Shown one piece after another: positions 14,514 through 25,800 of a stretch of 64,000 bases of DNA. How positions within the stretch are numbered: position 1 is the stretch's first letter; each line of letters opens with the position of its first letter. Both the position numbers and the translations under genes were made by a program. The DNA is from Pipra filicauda (Eukaryota > Chordata > Aves > Passeriformes > Pipridae): the NCBI RefSeq assembly GCF_003945595.2, contig NW_024104528.1, positions 434,001-498,000 on the forward strand. Direction: 5' to 3'. Below the pieces are notes generated by a model. It did no database searches. It had not been told where the DNA came from and saw only the letters and a program-made list of their open reading frames with translations.

Positions 14514-15248
14514 TTGGGTTCTGCAACCTCTGTGGCACTCTGTGTGCAAGAGGGAACCCTTTGGAGAGCTTGTGCTTTGGGAATACAAAAGTTTTGGTTC
14601 CACCAGCTCTTCTCTGAGCTCCCTGTCCTCTCAGGGTTGGTCAAACATGGGCAAACTGGACAATTTCCTGAATTCAGTGGGCACTTGGTGGACAGAGAGA
14701 GAAGGGAAAATGGACAGAAAACTGTGCAGACCCACAAGGCAGTCTATCATGTCCCACTCTCCAACTCATGTTGGAGGACACCTCAGCTGTGCCTGGGCAA
14801 TCAGAGGGTGAGGGCTCTGTGTTGTGTCCTGCAGGGTGGGGGACCCACAGCCAATGTGTCCTCACAGGGCTCTTTGCATGCATTTCATTCCTCTTCCCAC
14901 ACACTGCCACTCCATCACCCTCCCCTGCGTGGGAGGAGCCCAGGGGTGAGCATGGTTGCTGTCAGACTGCATCAAAAAGCCCCACATGTGGCCATGGGAA
15001 ACCTCTGGAATGACCTGCTGTTGGCCATCACCTCCCTGTGGAACCAGCAGCGCAATCCTCAGCAAACCCATCGTCCTGAGCAAGGAGTGCCTCGCATCCA
15101 AAAGCTGCCCTGCCCTTCCCTGCTGGACCCAGAAGTTCAGGTGGAGGGTACGGGAGAGGAGGAATTCACTGCTCCAGCAGACAGTCATTGCTCTCCTTAT
15201 ATGTATGTCTTCAGCCTGTTGTCACTGTCTTCATTTGTAGTTTTGTGA
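14514..15248 (+). other. 244-codon open frame, probably not a gene
   Basis: This is the longest open frame in the window. It begins at a TTG rather than an ATG, which is unusual for a vertebrate protein. The predicted product has no recognised domain, signal peptide or internal repeat; only the last dozen residues are hydrophobic. Open frames in the other two plus phases and on the minus strand cover much of the same ground, so the region is simply poor in stop codons because its GC content is locally raised. No convincing upstream promoter or splice context was found. It could be a noncoding RNA exon or chance. Coding function is unlikely. Confidence 0.15.
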
Positions 15249-18200
15249 ATTACTTTTAACTTATTTAATAGGCTCTCACAATAGGAAAAAAGACCCTAAG
15301 GAAAGAGAATAAAAATTGTTTCCTTGCTAAGACCTTGCCTGGCAAGTTTCAGCTCAGAAACCCCAGAGAATGCAGAAGAGATTAATGAAAATGCTGAGAA
15401 TCACCATAATAGTTCCAACTACCCTCACCAGTGTCAGCAGGCTCAGCAGGGCCTGTCATTAGAAAGCCCCCTTTTAAATGGGTGTCCCTCCTATTAGTTA
15501 AATTATCTAGACTGTGGCGAAGAATATTCCAAGGTGACAGAAATCAGAACAGTACAGACTGCTAAAAATGAAAATCAGATAATTGCTCATAAATTACTTC
15601 TGGGATCTTTCAAGATCTTTCAGTCTTGCTGACTGAAAGGCAAGTCATTTGGAATGCAATAATTAAAATAAAAGCTGCAACGTGCAGGAAATGTAGTTGG
15701 AAGGAAGATATTAAAAGATATATTGTACCTGCATAAATTATCATCTGGTTTTCAATAGCATCGTGAATTTGCTCTTATTCTCCTTAAACAGTAAGTGTGG
15801 ATGAGAACCCTGGCATGGAGACCAACCCTGGCTCTGGTCCCCAGTCTCTTCCCTGGATCTTCACACGTATTCTAGGCAGGGGTAAAAAGGATATTATTGT
15901 CCTTTTTCACACTTTTTCACCAATGCTGTGTCTGCTTAATGCTCAGTGACACCCACCCTTGACACAGAGGACTAGCAGATTTTCAAGGGTGGCACAGCCA
16001 CCCCTCAGATCCCCTCATGACTTCAGTCCCTTCGGAGGAGAGAGACTGCCCCGCTCACGTGAACTGAAGGAACAATCCAAAATTTCCTCCCCTGGGATGG
16101 GACCTCAAGCCTTCACCAGAAAATATTTTAAACAGAAGGCCTTTTCTCCTAATTTTGCACATCTGAGGCTAAAATTAATGTCACTTGGTGCTCAGCGGAG
16201 ACACCTCTATATTAGTTTTTTTCAGTAGTTTTAGATGAAAGCTGCTGAGAGACGGAAGGGGTGCTCTGATGAGCTGAAGGTCAAGACATCATCACCTTTT
16301 CAGCTGTATTCTCTCTTCTTTTTCTGATCATCCCACACAGCTACCAACTGTTTGGAGGAGGATAGCCAGCCAACTCCAGAAAATGTCTGTTAAAAATCCA
16401 TTTGACTCTCATTTACTGTTGACCACGTTTGGTCTAAAAACATTAAGAAACTATTTCACCCTTCTTGGCATTTATTGGACTACATGGAGATGTTTTCTCA
16501 GACTTTTCTTTTTATTTTTTTTTAAAAGCCAGACTGTATTTTGTTAGTTACCCAGAGGATTTCATGCATGGGTTACTCTATAAAGAAGACTTATTATTCC
16601 CTAGTGACAAATATGGTTCCTCTCTGAGAAGTTGCATAATAACTCAAGTGGGATGAACAGGAGTTTTCTGTTGGTGTTAAGGTTCACAATTAAATTGGGG
16701 ACAGTTTCTGCTATAAGAGGGATAGATAACCAATTTTAAACCACCTTTTAATTTGTACTGAAGTACAAATTGTACTGCAAGTCTTCTGCCCCCAAGTTAC
16801 AGCTGGGCACCGAGAACAGGACAACATCAGACACCAACTAGTGATTCTCTGTGGTTACCCAGAAAAAAATTTGGTTCTCCCAACCAAATTTATAGCTAGG
16901 AGGAGGCAGCGGAAGCTGTAAACTGAGGGCTGGAACTGTTATCCTGATCTTAGTAAGGCCAAGGATTATACAAGCATCTGAAATTTCCTGTGCTGTTCAA
17001 GATGAGGCAGGAGACAATCCTGCAGGACAACCACTGTGGCATGGACAACACCGTCTGTTCCTGGGGAGGAAAATGTAGAATTTTTGTCTTCAGGGCTGCT
17101 TCTCTGCACTTTTTGCCAAAACTAAATTAACCCCGCGAACATAGAACAAATGTACATATATTACAGGGCTCCTTTCATGAATAAAGGATGCCAGGTCACC
17201 TAACCTCCATCCAAATGAGCAGCACAGGAAGGGAGAGAGGAGAAGTGAAGGTAATTTGATGTTACAGCAGGGAGGAGGTGGAGGTTTACATACAGCTGAA
17301 TCATTGAACAACCCAATCTGTCAGAAAACAGCAAATATCACAAAAATTCACATGATTTTCATCAATCTGTCCCCTGCCCTAGCACTGATGGAATCTCCTC
17401 TTGCTGGTTCTCAGAGACCTTGCACAGTGGAGACATCACAGCCTCTTGGCACAACCCTTTGCAGCATCGATCTCACTGCAATGTTGGACCTCAGCACAAA
17501 GGAAGGGACAAGAATGATTTTACCAGTTATGATATCATTCCCCCACAAGTGATGCTTTTCCCCAATCCCATCACCTAAAGCTCTATTAAAACCTGATGGT
17601 TAGTACATGTCCAAAATTTCCATTACAGTGAGTCTTTACCATTCCTCCTGCTCTTTCGGTTTAGGAAATACTTTGCATAGGATTCAGGGCATGCAGGTGG
17701 CAGTGTTTCTGCAGCCTGACCTTTCTATAATCTGTAATTCTCTGTGGCCGTGGTTTCACCTTTATCTGGAAACATATGAAAAAATGTCTTTTGGAACAAC
17801 GAGAAAAAGGTTGGATAAATAACTGCCTATCAGCTTCTGGGATGTGTGGGAAGAATAAGGATAGTTATCCCTCAGTGAATGCCTGAAATGAGCAGTCAAG
17901 AACAAATGAAAAGCTCATACTCCTATTTTATGACTACATCTCAATGTTACATTGAAATGAAGCCAGTTATCCTGAGCCCTACCTGGGCCCTTCAGAGTTC
18001 AACCACAATAGGCACCATGGGGCTGGTGCTCAGGGACACCACTGAGGTGCATGTCTGCAACACATGAGCCCACTCTTAGACATGTTTAGGAGTCAGGGTT
18101 CCTGGCTAAATGCATTGAGACGGACTGTGTGTTGTCATTATGTGAGAGGTATGCGTGTGCAGCCCAGAGGAGATTAAATTTATTTATAGACAGGGAAACT

Positions 18201-18682
18201 TTGAAGTCTTTCTGTGCGGGAACCCACTAGAGAGCAGATGGAGATCAGGCCACAGAGTTGGTATTTTATGATAGGTATCGGTTTCTGCACTGCCAGTTTC
18301 ACGTGCTCCTCTTAAATTTCCTTGCTCCTTTACCACACTGTTTCTCTATACTTACTGTTGAAAAATATTTACATGAAAAATGTTCAAAAGGGAGAGAGGT
18401 TAGCAAAACTGTCAACTGGGTTAAAGATATTAAGCAATTTTTTCCCATCCTCCATGAAGTAGTAGATTCTAGCTCAGCTTACTCAGGACTTCTAGCAGGC
18501 TGCTGTACTCACAGGAAGGTGCTTTCTTAGCTTATTTTATGCATCAGTTTCATGTAGAATAATTGTCTGCTTCTGTGAGTGAAGAACATATATTTTCTGA
18601 CAGAGATTGTTTATCTCAAGGGCAAACTGAATGTAGATCTTCAGCTTGGAGAACATCAACTTTTTGTGCAATTTAGCTAGCA
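15249..18682. other. Noncoding DNA, nothing recognised
   Basis: Unique-looking, AT-rich sequence. At 15,605-15,642 a short block repeats 'atctttca' and can fold with a nearby 'ctgaaag', but it is too small to call a structured RNA. No repeat family is assigned. Confidence 0.55.
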
Positions 18683-18900
18683 AATCACAGAATCATAGAA
18701 TCATAAATACCAGGTTAGAAGGGGATCTCAAGGATCTGGTCCAACCTTGTTTGGAAAAAGCATAGTCTAGACAATATGCCCCTGTCCAGCTGAATCTTGA
18801 AAGTGTCCAGCGTTGGGGAATCTAAATGTAAAACCATGTCTACTCTTGAGGACTTTCTTCAAGCTGGAGCAGATACATTCTCAAAAAAGACTGTGAAAAT
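18683..18900 (-). mobile_element. CR1-derived retroposon 3' end
   Basis: Read on the minus strand, this ends in the CR1 tail (plus-strand start 'aatcacagaatcatagaat'). Toward higher coordinates it continues through 'aggggatctcaaggatc', 'tggtccaaccttg' and 'cctgtccagctgaatctt'. The match is clear to about 18,822 and fades by about 18,900. It is a different CR1 subtype from the 1.4 kb copy, because the sequence inward of the tail differs. A CR1-tailed SINE is possible, since some songbird SINEs borrow a CR1 3' end, but I see no tRNA-like head. It is 5'-truncated and noncoding. Confidence 0.85.
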
Positions 18901-21900
18901 GTGATCATATTGAGTCTGACCTCAAATCTTAGTACTTGAATATGTATTAACCTGGGTCTGAGAGCTCCATTCTCTTGCATTTTTTGCGTGGTAGATCTTT
19001 ATATTCTTCTCTCTCTCCTCCACCAACAGCAGGAACTCTGACTTTTCAGATAAGCATCCAGCCATGTAAACCTCTGTATCTAAGATAGAGAGACAATAAA
19101 ACTGAGACTGTTTTGACTGCCCTCCCACAAGGTATTTCTATGTTTTTCCACCTACACTGCCTCTGCCCAACTGATCAGGGCTCATCCTTGCACCTGAATG
19201 AACTGGACCATATTTTTGGTGAAGAAACAGGAAATATAGAAGAGAGGGTGTCGTGCTGCGCTGGCTGAAAGAGAAGGACAGAAGGAATAGAAGGAAGAGG
19301 AAGGGAGTGAAGCTGCCAAATGCAGCTGCAGCGTGTGACATTGGGAGAGACAGCATGGAGGGGACAAGTACTCACGGGATGGTGCAAATTATGCAATTTG
19401 TTTACTCTGCAGTGATGAAACAGAAAGGTCAGTTTCTATACATCCTGGCTTCTAGGCTGGCATATATGATTCATATATATATATATATTAAGTCTTCTAT
19501 ATCTCTACAGCTCAGGCTGCCATTCGTCTCTAGTCTTCTAACAAGCAGGCTTTTGAACAGCATTCACGCTCACTTTTTAAGTTTCAAAAGAAGCGTCTCT
19601 TGCTGTAGAGGCTGCTGCTAATGAGAGATGAGGCGAAGTGAGGAGACAGCACTACTCCAGGTCGTCTCTGTGTTGAGCCACCCTGTGCTGTGTGAGCAGA
19701 TGATAGCAATGTGCTCCATCACTCTGGCTGCACTGTGTGGGTCAGAGTTTGTGTTAGCACACAAGTAACCATTAACCTGGCCTTTGCAGCTGGCTCCCAA
19801 AAACATTTCTGAGCATTCACCTCTTGTTCTGTATATAACAGTTGCATTCAAGGAAATGTCAGCGAGCAAAAAGATATGACAGGAGTCACAGAAAAACAAA
19901 GTCATAGAAACACAGAATTCACCTTGATCTGGGCAAGTAGAGAAACTCTCTCTCACTGGCTTGATCTGTGCAAAGCGAGCTGCACTTCAGCTCACCGTCA
20001 CAGGAACAGGTTGTGGCCAAAAACTCCCTTAGTTTTTTCCACCACTGGGCATGCACCCAACATCTGGGTGGCATGAACTACAAGTTTGACTGGTTTGCAG
20101 TAGGAAGACCTATTGAAATGGGTGCTCAGCATCTTTTAGCCCTTGGTCCTTTGGGATTTTATTCGCAAGCAGCGGAGTAACTTCTCTCTCCAGCCACATC
20201 CACTTCAGGCTAAACACTAGAGGTGTTTGAAATACTGAAGTCTGATAAGATCTCCTAGTATGTACCTGGAAGGGTATCTCCCCCTGTTTTATAATTCAGA
20301 AAATACAGGACTGAGAAGTGTGTGTGCACAGTGTTATATTAATAATGCAGCAGAGTTGTCTGACCAGACTGGTTGGATGGTGCCATTAGAAGTTTCACTT
20401 GCTTCTGTGGCCCCACCTGCTCCCCTCTACCCTCTTCAAAGACCAAACACATTTCTTTTTAACATGGTTGGAGAAGCTAGGAAAATAGGTAGAAGTGCAA
20501 CTACCTGCAAGTCACTGCTGCTGTCAGGGCATCACCTAAGGATGCCTCCAAACCTGCCTCAGTTCCACTGACACATTATAATTCCCAACCAGTAAGAACC
20601 CACAGAGGCATAGAGAATCCCAGTACCTCTCCTCTTCCTTTTTGCAAAAACACCTTTATCAGAAATCTCCCCACACTAGGAGCATCAGTTCAGTATCAGC
20701 AGAACATAAAACCAGTGATTGAACAGTGTCTTACTGGGAAATTACCACACCTTTGGAGGACATCAGAAATAGAGGAAAAACTCTACCCAGACCTGGTACG
20801 ACTTTGATTTGTTGTGTCCCTCAAAATGAAAAGTGATATCTACATAGTCTCATGGAGACCTGAAAAAATACAAGAAAGATGACTCTTGCTTAGTTAAATT
20901 TTTCTAAAAACCCACAATACTCACCGCCTGCTGGCTCTTTCTCAGCACAAGGTTTCAGGGGCTGGGCAACACACAGCTCGGTGAAATGGTTATACCAAAC
21001 ATTGAGCAAAAGCCCTTCTCATTTACAGCTCTTCTTCTTTCAGCAACAATACAACAGGGATCAGTTCTATCTGCAGTACAGCACATGCAGCACAGAGCTG
21101 TGCAATTTATACACCCTCTTCTGTCTTAAAATTCCCAAACTACACCATACAAGCAAGGAAGCAATAAAAGACATGGTGCACAGACAAGGCTTACAGCCTG
21201 CACTCAAGCTCTGATGCTGTAAAAAATGCCTAGCTGAAACAAAGATCTAAGTTTCACATTTATTTAACTTTCGAACATCATATCCTAGGTTTTACAGTGA
21301 TGGGCACTACAGAAAACACAATGAGAAATAGATGGGTAATTATGGTGGTGGTTTTGACTTCTACCATCATCTAAAACTGTAGTAAAGTCAGAAGACACAG
21401 GTTTATGCTTCTTGAGATACATGTTTAAATCTAGTTTGTGTCATAAGTGATGTGAATGTAATGGTCACAGCTTGACTCCTAACCAGTCTTAGATAAGTGA
21501 CTTCGATTTAGAATTAGGTGTGATTTTCTGTATCAGAGTGCATGTACTGCAGTTTGGTACAAATCAGTGTGACTGGCAGCACACTCGGGACTAGGAGGGA
21601 ATAAGGAACCTTATTTCAGAAAGAAAGTTGTAGACAGTGAGGAGTGTGGAATTTCCCTGGGCAGCTGCCCACAGCCTGCCTGCTCCTGAGCCTGCAGCCT
21701 CTGCACCAGCTCCAAGCGCTGAAATTTGTGAGAAGCACTGCTCGGTTTAGGAAGAGAAGAAGGGGCAGACAGAAGCAGCTGGTGGGAAAAAAAAAATTGT
21801 TATAAGAACAAAACAGACATGAAAGGTGTTTTAAATGGCACGTATGTATAGATCACAGGGGAACTTTGAAATGCACGATTAAGTATTGAAGTAGCCATCA

Positions 21901-21934
21901 TACAGTCCATAACCCCTGACTGTTACAGAAACCC
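18901..21934. other. Noncoding DNA with one (AT)n microsatellite
   Basis: No gene or repeat family is recognised. An AT dinucleotide run lies at about 19,473-19,488. A 12-bp perfect palindrome containing a CAGCTG E-box core sits at 21,659-21,670, a few hundred bases before the CpG island. Short overlapping frames at 19.1-20.6 kb carry no domains. Confidence 0.5.
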
Positions 21935-22640
21935 CACGCAGGCAGGTACCGCTCGGGCTGCAGCATCCTTTGATGTCCAGGTACATGACAAGAGCGTGAA
22001 TCACCGCACGGCGAGAGACCGGACAGAGCAGATCCAGTCCCGAAACGGGGTCAACGATGAGCAGCCTCACCGACCGCGATGATTGTCTGTGCTTCTTCCC
22101 GGGAAGGCTTGTGCCGTCCGGCGTGGGTGGCCCTGGCTCCACAGGGGTGTGACCGGGGCACACGGATCTGCGTGGGGTGACGGCTCACCCCCATCAGCCT
22201 GTGTGGCCCCACGGGGACGCTCCAAGGCGGCAATGCCCATGCACGGTTCCTCAGGGTGCTGGCTTGGCCCAAAGCACGGGAAGGCGATGTCGGGGGCCAG
22301 GGGTTCCCCAGCGGGGGTGTTGCGTGGGGCATCCCTGGGTGGCGGTGTCCTCGCGTGGGGCCGCCTGTCCCCCGTGTTCCCGCGGCGTGCGAGCCACGAG
22401 AGGGCACTGAAACACAACCGAAGGGATGAACCGCGCTCGGCTCCTGCGCCAAACGGGGGGTCTCCGGCGGTGCCACCGCCTTCCCTCTCATTATATCTTT
22501 AGATAAAATTCCAGAACAAAGGATCAACACAAGGATCTGTTCATTGCGGCACGTTTCAGCTGTCCCTTACCAGGTCTGAAACAAAACCGAGGTTGGTAAA
22601 CACCTGACAACGAAACGCTTCGTGCGTTGGGAGCTCGTAA
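21935..22640. promoter_or_regulatory. Isolated CpG island
   Basis: About 700 bp of GC-rich, CpG-dense sequence is sharply bounded by AT-rich DNA. Repeated CG dinucleotides occur throughout, including 'ccgcacggcgagagaccgg' near 22,005 and a G-run block at 22,292-22,329 (five, four, five and four G residues with loops of at most 9 nt) that fits the G-quadruplex pattern. Unmethylated CpG islands in vertebrates usually mark promoters, often of developmental or housekeeping genes or of long noncoding RNAs. No coding exon is visible alongside. Minus-strand frames of 94-159 codons are expected in stop-poor GC-rich DNA, and their products have no domains. Transcription direction cannot be determined. 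A GC-rich repeat insertion is the main alternative. Confidence 0.6.
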
Positions 22641-22830
22641 GATGAAATAGGACTTTCTGTTGCAGTTGTTTGTCAGGCTGAAATGATAATTGTATCGAAA
22701 TTCATTTTTAATTAAACTGATGTGCTCTGGGAATCTGCATTGGCATGTATGTGGTGCCCATCATTACTGTATCGGTGGGCTTTATCTGCACAATCAGTTA
22801 AGCTTAGTATATTTTGATTGAAATTCTTTC
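22641..22830. promoter_or_regulatory. Candidate conserved noncoding block beside the CpG island
   Basis: Immediately after the island the sequence becomes AT-rich and contains homeodomain-like cores in 'tttttaattaaactgatg' and an 'ataattgtatcgaaattc' block. The absence of simple repeats and the dense TAAT/ATTA cores resemble avian conserved noncoding elements. This is an impression from base pattern only; no alignment was possible. Confidence 0.25.
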
Positions 22831-25800
22831 AGTCTTTCAGCTGTTACTTCCTCCTTCAGATTATCATTCATATAATAGCTGCATTTCATGCTTATCCTAT
22901 CCTGAGTGATTACACGAATTATTCTGCCACTATTTTTAATTCTTCCCTTATTCCCCCTCACTTTCACAATCCTTTTTATTATAAACTCTTACTGTTATGA
23001 GGGAATTTGGTGCAAATCAGTTCACACCTTTTTTTAACTATAAACCAGATGTAAGAAACCCCAACACTAAAAACATGCAGAACTGAATGACTATCATTCT
23101 TGATAGCTGAAAATATGCCACTAAGACAGTATGAAATATTTTAAAATATAATGGGATTATGTAAGGTGTAAGTACGAAAACAATTTTAATAAAATATACC
23201 CTTACAGGTTACATTTTCCAGGAGACAACCTCCACAAAAAAGGAATAAAAAGAGAGCCTGTTACTGTCTTTTTCTACACAATATATTTTATTTTACTTCA
23301 TGCATATTAGGTTTCTTTTAATTTTTTTAAGCAACCTTAGCTCATCTTATATTAAAAAAAAAGAAAGAGAAACTAAGAGATTCACAGGTTTCTTGTATGA
23401 AATAAAAAGCTTAAAACTGAAATTATTTGAATAAGAGAGATTTTGAACCACATTTGTCCAACAAATCCAAATATTAACTTCATTAAAAATAATTTCTGCA
23501 GATAGTTGTATCAATTAATACTCTCTTAAGATTGCATTTTCTACTGAAACCCCTGGAAATGTATTTTTTAATCTCTATTTCATATTCATTGTCTCTCATC
23601 TCACTGGTATGGCACTATTTATAGTTTAAGTATAAATTTTAGTGCTGAAAGCCCCAATCCCAAACAGCCTGCATTTCTAACTCTGTTAGAAATAAGAGAC
23701 AGGATACAGAGGGAAGCTCAGAGGAAGGAATAGCATCAGAGTTTGTTTTTACTTCAGTAAGAAGCATCACATAAGTGAGAAGAATCAGTGTGACTATGTT
23801 TGTGCAGGACAACAGTTCATGTACAATGCTGACAAGGGACAGGACTTAACCTAATAGCTTGTTTCCATATCTCACTACCTCGAGTCTAAGTAACATTCAG
23901 CCTGAACGAGGCATTTATTTCAATTTCTGAGTGCTAAATTCTCGTCGGTTGTAACAGCATCATTCTGGCACTCAGCGTGGACCTGCACCTTCCATTAGCA
24001 GCTGTGAGGGCACTGGGATCGCAGCAGTACCAAATAACCCGTGGTCACCCACTCAGCAGGATTACAGGGAACTTTGCCATTCGTTTGTGAAACCTTTAGA
24101 CCTCAGGAGTTTTGATATATCTAAGTCCCGATCACTTATGCGAGTGTGCCTGTGCCAGTATGGTAGGGGGAAAAAGAAAATAATCTTTCTCTAAGAATAT
24201 GTATTGCCTGGTCATGGTTTTCCAAGGAAAAAACAGGTTTTGTCCTGTCTTGTGCTGTGAAAGCCTGTACCAAGGTAAAAAGACATCAGGGACGTGTCTT
24301 CGTGGCTTCAACATAGGCACTGGAAAATTTTTTCTTGTGCTTCCAAACAACAGATTTGCATACATAATGTATCTGAAAATATAGAGGAGGTACATAAACA
24401 GATAGGGAAAACACTTGCATATATCAGAGCAGTATATATTCTATATGATTCTATTATATATCCGTATATATGTGCACGCATGGAAATTCTGCATACCGCA
24501 GAGGGGGAACGACACACTGAAAATGCATCCCGGTTTAGTCTGGTACATTCCTGGTTACATTGATTAAGGAGAGTACAAGATTTGTCTGGCTCCTGGGCAG
24601 ATAACCAGTCGGTAGCACACTTAGTATTTTCCAGCTTTGAATCTCACATGGCCCATAAAATCTTTGCAAATATTTCCTAGTGTTAACTGCAGTATCTCAC
24701 GACACAGGTAGAGCTAATCTCTTGACTGATTTCCTCCCACCAAACTACCCAGTGAAGCAAACCTAACATCAGCACCCCCATCTACACACATTTCTCTCTT
24801 GCACCACTAGGAAATATACTGAGTACTATTCTGCCCGTTGGGAGCAAACACCATCCCAGCAGTGCTCCAGACACACTCTCCTTTGGGGAGGGGGGCAAAA
24901 AAAATCTCTTTTCATATTCACAAGGAAGATTCAAATTCCTCCCCCATGTTCTTTTTTTGTTCCCCACTATTTTAAATGTCAGACTCCTACACAGTTTCTT
25001 TGAAAGTTTGAACAGTTAGTTAGATCGGTCTGGAAGCAAAACAAACCGCAGCACATTTCACCTTTTGCAGAACTTTCCAAGCATGCATTTCAGAGCGGTG
25101 ACGATTCAGCGTTTAGCTCTCTGGGGTTGGGGTGTAGACCTAAAAATTCAAAACAATTTTTTTGTACATCTGTGTTGAATCAGGGTTTATTTCTGATTAA
25201 GGTGGCTGAATTTTTAATATTAAATTCTTTTCTAAATTGATCACTGTTGTATTCAGGGACATCACATGGAAATGGATAGTTCTGCTCTAACATTGTTCAC
25301 TCTGCTTACGATCCAAGTTAATAGGGTTGGAAGGTTTCTGATTTTTCCTTCAGCTGTGTTTTGCCTGAGGTACAGTCTGTAACAACAGAGCCTAGACTCT
25401 TTGACCTACTTGTGGCATTTTCTTTCACTGCACGTGAAAGAATGAGCATCACTGGGAGATGCTCAGGCTGCTGCTCTTTCCCTTGTCCTGATGCCTGATG
25501 GGAAGTTCATCTCCTCTACCTCTCCCCACTCATGGGAGGTTGGGTGCTGGAGCATCCCAGGCTGATGAGGCACAGCTGAGACAGGCTTCCTAGGCAATGA
25601 AGTGCTGTGGGAGACACTGGTCTGGTTTTGAACCTTGAGCTTTGAAGAGGAGTTTCCTCTGCTCCATCTTGACCTGTTCTGGGCTAGAACAGCAATCTCA
25701 CCGTGTAAGTACTGGGAAGAGTGAAGGATGCAAAGCATTGTGGAGGATCAATAAGCAGCCAAACTCACTCAAACACAGGGCATAAATAAGAGGGGACAGA

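Noticed and set aside
15605..15642. Small hairpin suggestive of a microRNA
   Set aside because: The stem is only about 7 bp and does not extend to the 20-plus pairs needed for a precursor.
21590..21780. Possible LTR retroelement before the CpG island
   Set aside because: No TG...CA termini, primer-binding site or retroviral coding motif could be seen.
22051..22530. 159-codon minus-strand frame in the CpG island
   Set aside because: GC-rich DNA is poor in stop codons. The product is low-complexity Pro/Arg/Gly/Ala-rich without a domain, and frames in other phases overlap it.
24420..24475. (TA)n microsatellite
   Set aside because: AT alternation is repeatedly interrupted, so it is only generally AT-rich.
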